From Aureobasidium sp. EXF-3400 (taxonomy: Eukaryota > Ascomycota > Dothideomycetes > Dothideales > Saccotheciaceae): a DNA stretch of 64,000 bases. Below are positions 21,606 through 32,657 of the stretch, piece after piece. Position numbers and translations under genes: made by a program. The stretch covers positions 186,001-250,000 of the forward strand of contig SWBL01000017.1 in NCBI GenBank assembly GCA_024195585.1, written 5' to 3'. How positions within the stretch are numbered: the stretch's first letter is position 1; each line of letters starts with the position of its first letter. Under the pieces are notes generated by a model. That model was given only the letters and a program-made list of their open reading frames with translations, was not told the DNA's origin and did not search any database.

Positions 21606-22408
21606 ATTTGCGTGCGGGAGCAGGGTGGTCAGCGTTGACGAGGGTCTAGATTTGATTCCAGCATGGAGATATCACCAGAACGATAGACGAGTGAACGGAT
21701 GAAGTTGTGTGTAGAAAGAAGGGTTTGTTACGTAGATGAGTGGGTATGTCATAAGTACTGCAGCTACCCCGGACCTTTCAAGTTTGACAGGCAGACCGTC
21801 TGGTCGCTGGCTGGCTGTGACAGGAGCTAGATGTGACGTGCAGTAGCCGAGACACAATCTGCTTCAATGAAGATTGTACCAGATGTCTTTAACAATGGTG
21901 CATTCTAGTTGCAAAAGTTGGACGTGGAGGAGCTGCATCCATCACATGTTTGCTGGCTGGCCGCGGGAGATGGGCGGTACCTTGAACCGATGGACCAGAT
22001 GATCTTACGATCTTGCCCAGTCGGGCTGTACCTTTCTCCTCAGCTGCCGTGTAGCTCCTTCCATCTGGCCATGGGACTTTTCTTGAGCTGCAAATTCGCT
22101 GCGTATGCTCGTGCAATATTTGGTCGAGTCGCAGGTGGTAGCAATAAGGCCGAAGCAGTAGCATAGATACCAGACCGTTGCACGAGCGCCAAGACGCGCG
22201 ACTGCCACGCGCCGATCAACACAATGAAGGGCGGCGCTCCATGTCACTGACTCCCCCCCAAGAGTACTAGTATTATTATTTGTTTGTCAGGAAGTCGGGC
22301 AGTTACCCCTGCTCAACTCCTGCCCTCTGAATTTTCAAGACGGCGCAATCTTCTCGCCCCACATCCATTCGCTCGTCGACGGCTTCATCTCTTGATATTG
22401 CTAGCCAG
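21606..22408. promoter_or_regulatory. Divergent promoter of DCAF6-like and PHO85 genes
   Basis: About 800 bp between two head-to-head genes. It must hold both promoters. An AT-rich patch lies at about 22267-22285, and pyrimidine-rich sequence precedes the kinase ATGs. No gene recognised. Confidence 0.45.
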
Positions 22409-23586
22409 TTGACGACGGCCAGCTCCATTCTCTGGGATCCTCGCTACACTAATCGCAACCCTCCCCACCAAAGGCTCCATCCTACCCACGTCGGCACTCT
22501 CTCGCTCGACAACCGCTCCGACTCGACCATCAGCGTACGCAGTTTAGGCGGCGGCCAGCGCATACCCCCCATGGACAAGCGTCACCCTAGTTCCTTCCAG
22601 CAGCTCGAGAAGCTCGGCGAGGGCACCTATGCCACCGTACGTCTCTCCCCGCTCGCCCAGCTTCGTGCTCATCGCTGACCCACAACTCGCAGGTCTTCAA
22701 AGGCCGCAACCGCCAGACGGGCGAGTTTGTCGCTCTCAAGGAGATCCACCTCGATTCTGAAGAGGGTACCCCTAGCACGGCCATCCGCGAGATCTCACTT
22801 ATGAAGGAACTTAAGCACGAAAACATAGTCCGCCTCCACGATGTCATCCACACCGAGAACAAGCTCATGCTGGTCTTTGAATTCATGGATAAGGACCTGA
22901 AGAAATACATGGACTCCAGAGGCGAGCGCGGCATGCTCGATCCCGTCACCATCAAGTCCTTCATGCACCAACTGCTTCGCGGTATCGCCTTCTGCCACGA
23001 CAACCGGGTCCTCCACCGCGACCTCAAGCCTCAGAACCTGCTGATTAACAACAAGGGTCAGCTCAAACTCGCCGACTTTGGTCTTGCTCGTGCCTTTGGC
23101 ATTCCCGTCAACACCTTTAGTAACGAGGTCGTTACGCTCTGGTACCGTGCCCCTGATGTCTTGCTTGGTTCGCGCACTTATAACACCTCGATCGACATCT
23201 GGTCTGCTGGCTGCATCATGGCCGAGATGTACACCGGTCGTCCTCTGTTCCCTGGAACCACCAACGAGGACCAGTTGCAAAAGATCTTCCGTCTCATGGG
23301 CACCCCTTCGGAGCGCTCATGGCCCGGTATCTCGCAATTCCCCGAATACAAGCCCAACTTCCCTGTCTATGCAACCCAAGACTTGCGCAACATTCTGCCA
23401 CAGGTTGACCCTGTGGGTCTTCAGCTGTTGAGCGCTATGCTTCAGCTCCGTCCAGAGCTTCGCATTTCTGCCACACAAGCCCTCCAGCACCCCTGGTTTG
23501 CTGACTTACAACAGCTGAGGCAGCAACAGGCTCACATGCATCAACAGCACATGCCTGGTGTACCTAATACCCAACGCGCTTACTAG
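22409..23586 (+). CDS. Cyclin-dependent kinase of Pho85/PhoA type
   Basis: Exons to 22636 and 22693-23586; the intron starts GTACGT and ends CGCAG. From the inner ATG at 22571 the product is 319 residues with all kinase landmarks: GEGTYATV at 16-23, Lys38, the PSTAIRE cyclin-binding helix at 49-55, HRDLKPQN with catalytic Asp132, DFG at 150-152, and [24 protein letters not shown] is the Pho85-type activation segment. An in-frame ATG at 22409 adds 54 residues rich in Ser/Thr/Arg. Aspergillus nidulans PHOA is reported to be made from two starts, so both forms are plausible here. Pho85 kinases couple phosphate and nutrient status to the cell cycle and development. A Gln/His-rich tail follows the kinase domain. 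Confidence 0.95.
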
Positions 23587-24590
23587 TAATGCTCTTGACG
23601 ATCTTTTTTCCAGCCAGATGCATGTTTCTGGGTCGGCCGGCGTTTTGGAAGGAAGAAATTCTTTTTGTTTTATCAAGTCGTTTCCATCGAACCCCATCTT
23701 TTTTTGCATGGCATGAAGCTCCTTTCAATGTCTGGGACACGGTGCTCCAGTTGTACAGTCTATGAAGAACCCAGTTTAACTGTCAATTCCGTGTTGTGTG
23801 CCAGAACTATCGCGCTCCTCTTGTTCCTGTTTCATGGTATGCCAGAGTTAGAGTTGAAATTGCCGATTGAGTCCTTGAGCTACGTGCACGACACTCTGGT
23901 GTCAGTGGTATGGAGGATGTGGAATCGGAGAGCCAGACCGTCAGTCAGCAATCCAGAACTCCATATTTTCCCCCATGCTTGTACGTAAGAGAAACTCTTT
24001 ATCGTGGCCGCTCAGCTCGCCCAGGGGACATGGCGTCCACTCCGATGCGCCTCAGTGACGCGGGGCTTGCAACGGCATAGGAAACACCCACACAAGCCAT
24101 CAGCAAAGTCTCCAGAATGAATCGAGGGCGGTCTTCTTTATCTAGTGTGATACCCTAATCTTTCTTCCTAATAACTTAGTATATCATCTTACTAGGATAA
24201 TCGAAACATTCAACTGGTCCTCGTCTGCTTTGACCCTTTTCTTATCAGTTCCACCACTCCACACGCCCTGAAGCGGATCAGAGACTCAAACACTGTTGAC
24301 CTCTTTCAAGTGGACCGCCGCTGCACCAATCCACTCGCCGATGTTGCCCGATCCTTAGCTTCTCTATATACTAAGCGGCTGCCTTTCTTCTGTCAGCTTC
24401 TGCTCCTCTCTCACCCATACATCCATCCTGGACATTATCGTCGAGCCACACTTACTCCGATTCGCTCTACTTCTTATCTTCCCGTCACTCGAGACATACG
24501 CAACTGGTCATACCGAATCGACCTCGTGAATCAGACAAGGGCAGGATAAGGAATCGTCAATTTAAGCACAATAACAACGGCAACTTCATC
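23587..24590. other. Intergenic, PHO85 3' and permease 5' region
   Basis: About 1 kb. The part before 24591 is pyrimidine-rich, like fungal leaders, and contains a short open frame at 24310-24549 without recognisable homology. No RNA gene or repeat seen. Confidence 0.4.
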
Positions 24591-26680
24591 ATGGCTACTG
24601 CTGCGGAGGCCGATCTGGCCCGTATGGGCTATAAATCGGAGTTACCTAGAAGTTTGAGCATGATGAGTGTTCTTGGGCTGTAGGTCACGCGCAAAACTGG
24701 TGTTAATTGCTACACCACTAACGAAGACATCCAGCTCCTTTGCGATCATGGCTGTACCTTTTGGATTGAGCACAACATTTTACATCACACTCGCAGATGG
24801 TCAGAGTGTGACGATCTTATGGGGATGGGTCTTAGTGTCTTTGATATCGCTTTCAATTGCAGCTTCCCTGGCCGAGATCTGTGCTGTGTTCCCTACTGCT
24901 GGTAAGTGGTCTGGCTGCAAATACCAAAAATTTTCAGCTACCGGATGGTGCTTCGACGTCCAATTCTGCCTATCGCACTACTGAGTGCTACACGAACGAT
25001 TGGATGTTTCTATGGAGAGTTTCGAGAGCAACAGCATACTCGATCGGCATCCTCTTGATGTTGTACGGTGCTCAGGAACTGCGATGGGCTGAATTCTGGT
25101 GTTCGTCAGACTGTATGGTAGCGATCGTACATAAGAGACATGCTAACTGTGTCCTTGTTTAGGTGGTGTATATTACTGGGCGGCTATGCTCAGCACCAAG
25201 AAATATGCTCGACTAAGTTCTTGGATCACAGGTTGGTGAGTACCTCTATACACCTTCTTTCTCTCGCTATTATGTTGTTTGCATGTGCTGATTACAATCA
25301 GGTTGACATTGGTTGGTAACTGGACTGTCACAACATCAATCAACTTCTCGGGAGCACAATTGATCCTAAGCGCAATCAGTCTTTGGAACGAAGACTTTGT
25401 GCCTAATGCATGGCAGACGGTACTGATGTTCTGGTGTGTCATGCTTATCTGCATGCTCCTCAATATCTTCGGCTCCAAATATCTGGACTTGTTCAACAAA
25501 ATCTGCATCTACTGGACCGGAGCAAGTGTGATCATCATCATGGTCGTTTTGCTTGCTATGTCAGACAACTACAGGAGCGGAGAATTCGTCTTCGCTCACT
25601 ACGATGCGAGTGATAGTGGATGGCCGAGTGGTTGGGCCTTCTTTGTTGGTCTGTTACAGGCTTCGTACACGTTGACTGGCTACGGTATGGTCGCGGCAAT
25701 GTGCGAAGAAGTCCAGGTAAGCCTCATATCATTGATAAACTTGATTGGCAAGTCTAACATAGTGCGCTCAGAACCCCGCCCGAGAGGTGCCCAAAGCAAT
25801 TGTTCTCTCTGTCGCTGCTGCAGGTGTTACTGGTGTTCTTTATTTAATCCCGATTCTCTTCGTGCTACCCGACGTTCAGATGCTTCGGGACGTGGCCAAT
25901 GGTCAGCCTATTGGTCTTCTGTTCAAGACTGTCACAGGCTCGGCAGCTGGTGGTTTCGGATTGCTCTTCCTCCTTCTTGGTATGCTACTACACAAATTTC
26001 TGGGCTGACGCCAGTACTGACCCTTGTTACCAGGAATCCTGTTCTTTGCTGGTACTGGTGCTTTGACGGCTGCTAGTCGTTGCACATACGCTTTTGCTCG
26101 TGATGGTGCCATTCCTGGATCGCGTCTCTGGTCTCGAGTTGACAAGCGCTTCGACATTCCTCTGTGGGCTCTGATTCTGTCAACTGTGGTTGATTGTTTG
26201 CTGGGTCTGATCTACTTCGGTAGTACTGCAGCTTTCAACTCCTTCACAGGAGTCGCCACCATATGTCTTTCGACCTCTTATGGATTGCCAATTCTGGTCA
26301 GCGTATTACGTGGTCGCAAAATGGTCGCTCATTCTTCTTTTTCTCTGGGTCGCTTCGGCATGGCAATCAACGTGCTTACCCTGGTCTGGATCGCCTTGGC
26401 TGTTGTCCTGTTCAGTATGCCAGTTACGCTGCCAGTCGACCCGAGCTCTATGAACTATGCGTCTTGTGTATTTGCAGGATTTGCTGTCATCAGTGTAGTA
26501 TGGTACTTCGTCCGCGGACGCAAAGTATTCACTGGGCCACCTGTCCCTGCTGACGCTGATGTCAGTAGCGAAGTTGGCGTTGGTGTCGTCAAAGGCCAAG
26601 CTGTGGATTCGGATTTGGAGAAGAGTTCGAGCGCTGTGCACAAGAAAATGGTCAATGAGCCAACCAAGACTATGATGTGA
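24591..26680 (+). CDS. APC-family amino-acid/GABA/choline-type permease
   Basis: Six exons (24591-24679, 24735-24901, 25163-25235, 25302-25716, 25772-25979, 26034-26680) give 532 residues. The joined protein reads SVLGLSFAIMAVPFGLSTT, then AEICAVFPTAG/GVYYWAAM and CEEVQ/NPAREVPKAI, all conserved in the fungal amino acid-choline transporter (ACT) branch of the APC superfamily, which includes Uga4-like GABA permeases and choline permease Hnm1. About twelve membrane helices are expected, with both ends cytoplasmic. Intron 2 is 261 bp, four to five times longer than any other here, but it has GTAAGT, a good branch site (GCTAAC near 25142) and TTTAG, and splicing restores the motif exactly. Substrate uncertain. 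The C-terminus is charged and probably regulatory. Confidence 0.88.
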
Positions 26681-27796
26681 TGAGCCCCGTTTCGTTCATG
26701 TATAACAAATTTAGTACCACAAATACCCAATCATTTTTTGCCTGTATGTTTCGCTCACATTAACCTTGCCAGCACATCTCTGCGCATTCTGACGGCCCTG
26801 TTACTGTAGTATAGCCCTATAGAGTCGGCTATACACGGTCTATGGGTCCGTCTGCGTCGCATACCGCTGCTAGTACGGAACTGTAGGCGTACTTAAACAT
26901 TGGAATCGAACCGAGTCTCCCACTCCGAGCGAGGGCTTTCGGTCCACGGCATTGTTCCGGAGTCGAACAGACCTTGAGGCTTGGCTTCGGGACAGGAAGG
27001 CTTCATGGCGCCTGCTCTTTTACGCAACCGTGCAGAGCCGCTGAATTTTGACTTTCAACAACCTTGATCTTGTCAAGACGATACCGGCATCCAGAAGACG
27101 CTACGCATGCGGTTGTAGCGAGAGCGAACGCCGGACGACTGTGCTTCCGCTGTCAGAGACTGCTGAGGACGCATTGACTCTGGACGACGCGTCCTTTTTG
27201 CTTGTACCAAGTTTTCTTCAGGCATGAGGGCACGCGCGCAATTACCGAATGTCGACTGGAAAGATGATGAATTGCAGAGTCCCGCACATCTGGTGTTCTG
27301 CGATTGATCTGATAAGAATCACAGCAGCCTGACATGATCTCTTAATGCCTAGGCATTCTGTATGCTCGAGCAGTTCTTCATGTAATGACTCGGGCTTTTC
27401 AAGGTGAGCCGCTTCGGCAGCAACACAGCGCCACTACGGTGAGATTTTCTTCATCGTCTTTTCTGCCCTTGTTAAGTCGCTTCTTTGACTCCCAATCGGT
27501 CTTCATCTCACAATCCCATAATCTCAGCGGAAGCCACACATCATAGCACAGCGCTTGGCATCTTCTGGAAACAAGGAGATGAGACGGCCCCGCGGGCTAG
27601 ATACATCTTGGTCTGTGGTAGTGCGAGCGCGGACCTCATGACATGACAAGGGTATAGGACGAGATCTGGTATATGATGTAGGTGTTGGCCTTTTCTCAGG
27701 AGAATATCTCCCGCTCGATCGCACAGAGAAGCCTCTCTGGGTTGCTTCGAAACTAACATTCATTTCTTTGTCACAATCGTTCATTCATATATCAAC
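26681..27796. other. Intergenic, permease 3' / arylsulfotransferase-like 5' region
   Basis: About 1.1 kb. No supported gene. A TCGAACC-like word near 26909 recalls a tRNA T-loop on the minus strand, but no cloverleaf can be folded around it. Confidence 0.4.
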
Positions 27797-29539
27797 ATGT
27801 CTACTTTCTTGACATTGGCGCTTGTTGCGCTGCCTCTAGGTCACCTTGCACTGGCCGATCAAGCTCCTTACACAGGTTCCGATTTCCAGTCCAAGGACTT
27901 TGGTCTCTACCCTACACAAACTTACGAGTCTTCGCCTCTTGAAGTGCCCGTCTTCCAGGTCAACCAGGCTGCAGGAGATGATGTGGACTCTGCCGACCGT
28001 GTTTTCATTTCTCCCAGAGGTACTGCAGTTGGCCAAATCGCACCTATGATTTTCAACTCGGACGATCTGTCTCTTGTGTGGAGTGATCCCAGCTACAAGA
28101 CCACGTTCGGTGTCAGAGTGCAGGAGTACAACAACTCAGACTATATCACATTCTGGCGAGGAGCCATCAAGAGTGCCGGTTATGGAAGCGGCAGCTACAT
28201 CATGCTCGACCACAATTACAACGTTGCTTACAACCTTACAACGAAGTCCTTGACTGTTGGTGGAGACATCCACGAGATTGAACTGACGGACGATGGCACC
28301 GCTCTGATGAGTGCTTATGAACCTATGGAATACGATCTCACTGCTTACAATATCACAAATGGCTGGCTCGCCGATTCCATCTTCGAGGAAATCGACATTG
28401 CTACCAACAACCTCATCTTCTCCTGGAGAGCATCCGAGCACATCGCACTTAACGCTTCTTATGCTGATCCCGGTGCCACTGGTATTTCTCAAGACAACCC
28501 TTACGACTTCTTCCATATAAACTCTATCGAGAAAGATGACTCTGGAAACTACTTGATCTCTGCAAGACACACACACGGCATCTACTACATCAACGGAACC
28601 AATGGCGATATCATCTGGACCATGGGAGGCAAGGACAACCAGTTCGAGGATAAGAGTGACGGTCAGGCGACAAACTTCGCATGGCAGCACGATGCACGTT
28701 GGCGTAACACCAACCTGACAGAGATGACTCTCTTCGACAACGGCGCCGCTGACTGGATCAAGACTGAGAACGAGACTCGCGGTCTCTGGCTCAGTATCGA
28801 CTACGACGACATGTCCGTCACTCTCAAGCAAGATTACATTAGTCCTGAAGGCATATTGTCCATATCGCAGGGCAGTGTGCAAGTTCTGTCAAATGGCAAC
28901 GTATTCATGGGTTACGGCAGCAATGGCGCTTTCATCGAATATACCAACGATGGAAAAGCCATCTGGGACGTCCAATTTGGCATTATCGGAAACTCAAGTG
29001 TACAAAGTTACCGTGCCTACAAGCAAAGCTGGCAGGGCTTCCCTGGTTGGAACCCTAGCATTTCCGCTGCAGGAAACGGAAGCGATAACACCACTGTCTA
29101 CATGTCGTGGAACGGTGCCACTGAGATCAAGCAATGGGCTATCCTAGCCTCCAACTCTTCTTCCTCCCTCGCTACTGCTGACGAGCTGTGGAAGAATGTC
29201 ACCAAGACCGGCTTTGAGACCAATGTCACTGTAGGCGCCAATGCCCGCTACATTCGTGCTGCGGCTCTGAATGCCGATGGCGAAGTCCTGGGTGCTACCG
29301 GTATTGTCGATGTCAACGATGGTTCTATTGCATCTGCAGACAGCAAGGTCGATATTGGTACAGGCGATGCGAACACTACTGTCACCAGCTCGTCTTCTGA
29401 TCCGGACTCTGCTTCTGGATCTAGCGGCAATGATACTTCGTCAAAGTCTGACAAGGATAGTGCTGCTGGCTTTACGAATGCTTCCTCGTCGCTTGCTCTG
29501 GGCGTAGCGATGACTGTTTTGTTCTTCTTCGGATTGTAA
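27797..29539 (+). CDS. Secreted arylsulfotransferase-like (ASST) protein, probable GPI anchor
   Basis: Single exon, 580 residues. The N-terminal signal peptide is MSTFLTLALVALPLGHLALA. The body has beta-propeller-like repeats and the motifs YDFFHINSIEKDDSGNYLIS, ARHTHGIYYI and NGDIIWTMGGKDNQF, typical of the fungal arylsulfotransferase family (Arylsulfotrans_2). Bacterial ASST moves sulfate between phenols using an active-site histidine; fungal members are uncharacterised, so the reaction is not certain. Many N-glycosylation sequons are present. After a Ser/Asp-rich stretch, the end SSSLALGVAMTVLFFFGL looks like a GPI-attachment signal, so the protein probably sits on the plasma membrane or cell wall. 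Confidence 0.83.
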   Translation: MSTFLTLALVALPLGHLALADQAPYTGSDFQSKDFGLYPTQTYESSPLEVPVFQVNQAAGDDVDSADRVFISPRGTAVGQIAPMIFNSDDLSLVWSDPSYKTTFGVRVQEYNNSDYITFWRGAIKSAGYGSGSYIMLDHNYNVAYNLTTKSLTVGGDIHEIELTDDGTALMSAYEPMEYDLTAYNITNGWLADSIFEEIDIATNNLIFSWRASEHIALNASYADPGATGISQDNPYDFFHINSIEKDDSGNYLISARHTHGIYYINGTNGDIIWTMGGKDNQFEDKSDGQATNFAWQHDARWRNTNLTEMTLFDNGAADWIKTENETRGLWLSIDYDDMSVTLKQDYISPEGILSISQGSVQVLSNGNVFMGYGSNGAFIEYTNDGKAIWDVQFGIIGNSSVQSYRAYKQSWQGFPGWNPSISAAGNGSDNTTVYMSWNGATEIKQWAILASNSSSSLATADELWKNVTKTGFETNVTVGANARYIRAAALNADGEVLGATGIVDVNDGSIASADSKVDIGTGDANTTVTSSSSDPDSASGSSGNDTSSKSDKDSAAGFTNASSSLALGVAMTVLFFFGL

Positions 29540-30025
29540 AACTACCTAAAAACCATGATAGATTTGTACTTATAGATATTGTAATATATTCATATGCTGA
29601 GGTGACTCTTCTTTCTCTTCGGTCAGTGTTGGTGTGGTGTGTTTATGCCTGTCTCTTCGAAGAAGAATGCGCCGGTAGGAACTCGGGCATGTTTCGGATA
29701 TGCCTGGATTTGTTAGTAACAATGCCATAGTTCCTCACGAATCGGACGGGTCAAAGTCCAGGATGCGACTGATTCTTGACAGGCAGCGGGCCGAAGCTCG
29801 CAAACGCCGCGGTGTCTGCTCAGTGCTTGCAGTGGCGTGTACGTCACAGTGATATCGGCGAGATACGGACTTGGGTTCCTTTTAATTGTTTTGTCGTTCA
29901 GGAAGGCCGTTGCTTGCACATATTGACCTCATACATCGACATCGTCATATATACATACACTCGAACCCCCGCCCGTCAATTGCATCCCACTTTCCCATCC
30001 TAACCAACCACACACACAGCTCATC
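29540..30025. other. Intergenic, RCF2 promoter region
   Basis: 486 bp. A TATA-like run (ATATATAC) lies near 29948, about 75 bp before the RCF2 ATG, followed by a CA-rich leader. No gene seen. Confidence 0.4.
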
Positions 30026-30911
30026 ATGAAGGTTCTTACCAAGGAAGAAGAGCAGGAGCATTACAAGTACGTCGTCCATCTTGACGTCGCGATACACGTC
30101 TGCGAACACTGCTGACAAGACTTTCAGCGCTACCGTCTATGGAGGTACTATCGGTGGTCTGCTCGGTACAGCAGCTGGTGCCGTCGGTGTGCTGGCCGCC
30201 AGCAGGAGATACCCTGCTTTCCGTGGCCTTTCGCTGCCATTCCGTGCCTTCCTGATCACCAGTGGTGGTACTTTCGCCGCCATCATCCAGGCCGATCGCT
30301 ACTCGCGCCAGTTCGAAATCAACCGCCATCCCGAGAAGAAATACACCGACCAGCAGCAGACGCTCCAAGAACAACTCGAGTCACAGAAGCCTTTCTCCCA
30401 GCGCGCAATGGATTGGGGAAACAAGAACCGTTACAGTATCGTATTCGGCTCCTGGGTCGCCTCCATCGTTGGTGCTTTTGCCATTGTCGGTCGCAACCCC
30501 TACCTTAGTGGCCAACAGAAGCTGGTCCAGGCTCGTGTCTACGCTCAGGGTTTGACTCTGGCTGTCGTTATTGCCAGCTTGGCACTCGAGGCCAAGGACA
30601 AGAACCAGGGCGAGGGCCGCTGGGAGACTGTCAAGGTCCTCGACCCGAACGACCCTACTCACAAGCACGTCATTGAGAAGAAGATTCACCACGAGAGCTA
30701 CAAGGGCGAGGACCAATGGATGGGTAAGTTACTCGAACTTCTACACAGCACAGAATTTTGCGACTGACATCATACAGACATGGTCGCTGCCGAGGAAGAG
30801 CGTCTTAAGGAGCGCGAAGCCGCCCACAAGCAAAGAGGGTCTGCAGAGAAGAAGAAGGAGGGAAAGCAGTCCAAGTCAAACGCCAAACCCGAACACGCCG
30901 AGAACAAGTAA
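30026..30911 (+). CDS. rcf2: Respiratory supercomplex factor 2 (Rcf2), HIG1-domain protein
   Basis: Three exons, 30026-30066, 30128-30723 and 30778-30911, give 256 residues (introns GTACGT...TTTCAG and GTAAGT...ATACAG). The short N-terminus MKVLTKEEEQEHYN is followed by a glycine-rich helix (ATVYGGTIGGLLGTAAGAVG), further membrane helices, and a HIG1-type segment (GQQKLVQARVYAQGLTLAVV). A hydrophilic Lys/Glu-rich tail ends EHAENK. Fungal Rcf2 binds cytochrome c oxidase in the inner mitochondrial membrane and helps assemble and stabilise III-IV supercomplexes. Length and order match Rcf2 rather than the shorter Rcf1. Confidence 0.9.
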
Positions 30912-31766
30912 AATGTCCAGGATCCTTCTAGTCACGCGATAACAAAAACACCAAGGAGCTGCTACAAAACACGAGACATCATCTCACGATGAGTGATTGA
31001 GCTTCATGGAAGCCGATCTGCATAGAAAAGACATAGGATGGGGCTGCAGGGCGGTCTCGTCAACCATAATTAACGACCTATCTAAAAAGTGCGATATATT
31101 TGGCTTGACGGTAGAATCTGTAAGATAGTATTCATGCGAGCCACGATTTACACCTTTCAACATTCATCTGTGGTGTTCTTACTTTGTGATACTGCCGCAC
31201 TTCAGGCTGAAGAGTCCAAGTTGTTTGACAACGGGAAAAGACGTGTCTGTAGTGGTCATATGAAGACTTCAGAAATAAGGTGGTTGTATTCAAGGACCAA
31301 GTCGACCCTTTGGAGCAGACAAATCTTTCAACGTGTTTTGCCCAGGGGTGGCTCATTCATATATATCCAAAGAAATCTGGCTCCGGACCACCACCAACAG
31401 AGCCCAGTACAAGATCGCACAATTCGTAAGCATAACTTTCCGCTAGACCGTGAATAAAACAAGACATTAATGGGCCGTGAGAAACAAAGCCGTAAAGCAT
31501 AAGCCGTGACAGATAAGTAGGAAAGGCTTCATGAACATAAATTCCAAAAGTATGAGTGTTTCGTGGGAAACCGACAAAGGGGATGTAGAAACATGGACGC
31601 AAGAAGAGATGGAATGGATGTGAGAAAGGCTGAATGGGATGTTAGTGTTTGGTAACCAGCGCGAGCTGATCTGACTTGAGTCCGTGATCGTGTCATTAGA
31701 ACGTCGTAGCCTGGATGAGGCTTCTCGTATATGCTGCAGGTGTAATTCTGGATGAGGGAGGCAATG
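30912..31766. other. Intergenic between convergent genes
   Basis: 855 bp between the 3' ends of RCF2 and the AT-hook gene. Several short open frames overlap here on both strands, but none has recognisable protein character. Nothing else seen. Confidence 0.4.
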
Positions 31767-32657
31767 CTATCGGTATGTGGTTGGGTCGGCCCTCGGTGAG
31801 CCTTCTGGTCGTCTGGAGCTACCCTCCCCTGGGTCTTCTTCAGGAGAGAGTATGTTTGGGTATCGTGATGGGCCAAGATGGCTAGGTCTTGGGGGCTCGC
31901 CATACTCTTGTTGTAGTGGCCGCGTCCCTCTATCGATGCTGGAAGGGCGATCTCGCTTCTGCTTGCCAGATGAGGTCTCGGGATATCCTGCGCTGGCAGG
32001 TCGCTCGCGAATCTGCGGCGTCATGGCGGCTTGAGCAGCCTGTGCTGCGATGGATAAAGGAGCTGGTGCGACGGCACCGGTGCTGCTACTGCTTGCCAGC
32101 GTAGGTACGCGTCTAGGGGGCTGTAACGGCTGTCCGTGTAAGAGCTCCTGCTGGCTTCTAGCGGCCTTCTCTGCATTGGTAGGTCTGCCACGTTTCTTCT
32201 TGGGCGGCTCAGTTTGTTGATTAAGTATGTTGCCGATGGTAGACATAGGTGGCTTGGGCACAAGAAGACGGCCACCTGCAAAGGAAGGTTGATCCGGACT
32301 GAAGGGACGTTTCAAAGAGGATGCTGGAACGGGTCCCTGAAGGCTCTGCGATCTGTTATGACCCGAAGCGGGTCCAGAAGAGGGACCAGAGGGCCCAGGT
32401 TGATTCATGAGACTGTAAAACCAGTTGCTGCATTGATTGACAGTCCGTCCTGAAGAAGCAAGTCAGTCGACGAGCCGCGTTGGCGTAAGCGCGATATACA
32501 TACCCCTTGGGAGCGCCACATCACCCCAAACGGGGATGATGCCGTTCTGTCGTATAAAGTGGGCAATCACGTCCGGATGGATATTGCTGGATTTGATGAT
32601 TTCGGCCAGTATCTCGAGCTGCTCGTGCGTGTTGAAGCTCACGTCCCGAGGGTTCAT
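31767..32657 (-). CDS. AT-hook nuclear protein, function unknown
   Basis: Two exons, 32657-32504 and 32449-31767, give 278 residues; the intron is GTATGT...CTTCAG. The N-terminal 65 residues look folded and helical (THEQLEILAEIIKSSNIHP, WGDVALPRG, then RTVNQCSNWFYSLM across the splice) and resemble a Myb/SANT-like module, in which the product of the second exon completes the last helix. The rest is Pro/Ser-rich and probably disordered, with an AT-hook type motif KKKRGRPTNAEKAAR near residue 125 that should bind the minor groove of AT-rich DNA. A chromatin or transcription role is inferred. No orthologue is recognised by name. Confidence 0.72.

Noticed and set aside
26890..26960. Possible tRNA on the minus strand (GGTTCGATTCC-like word)
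   Set aside because: No 5-bp T-stem, anticodon arm or acceptor stem can be built around it, and no matching A box lies at the right distance.
28136..28882. 248-codon open frame antisense to the ASST-like gene
   Set aside because: Lies wholly within a well-supported coding exon and has no recognisable domain.
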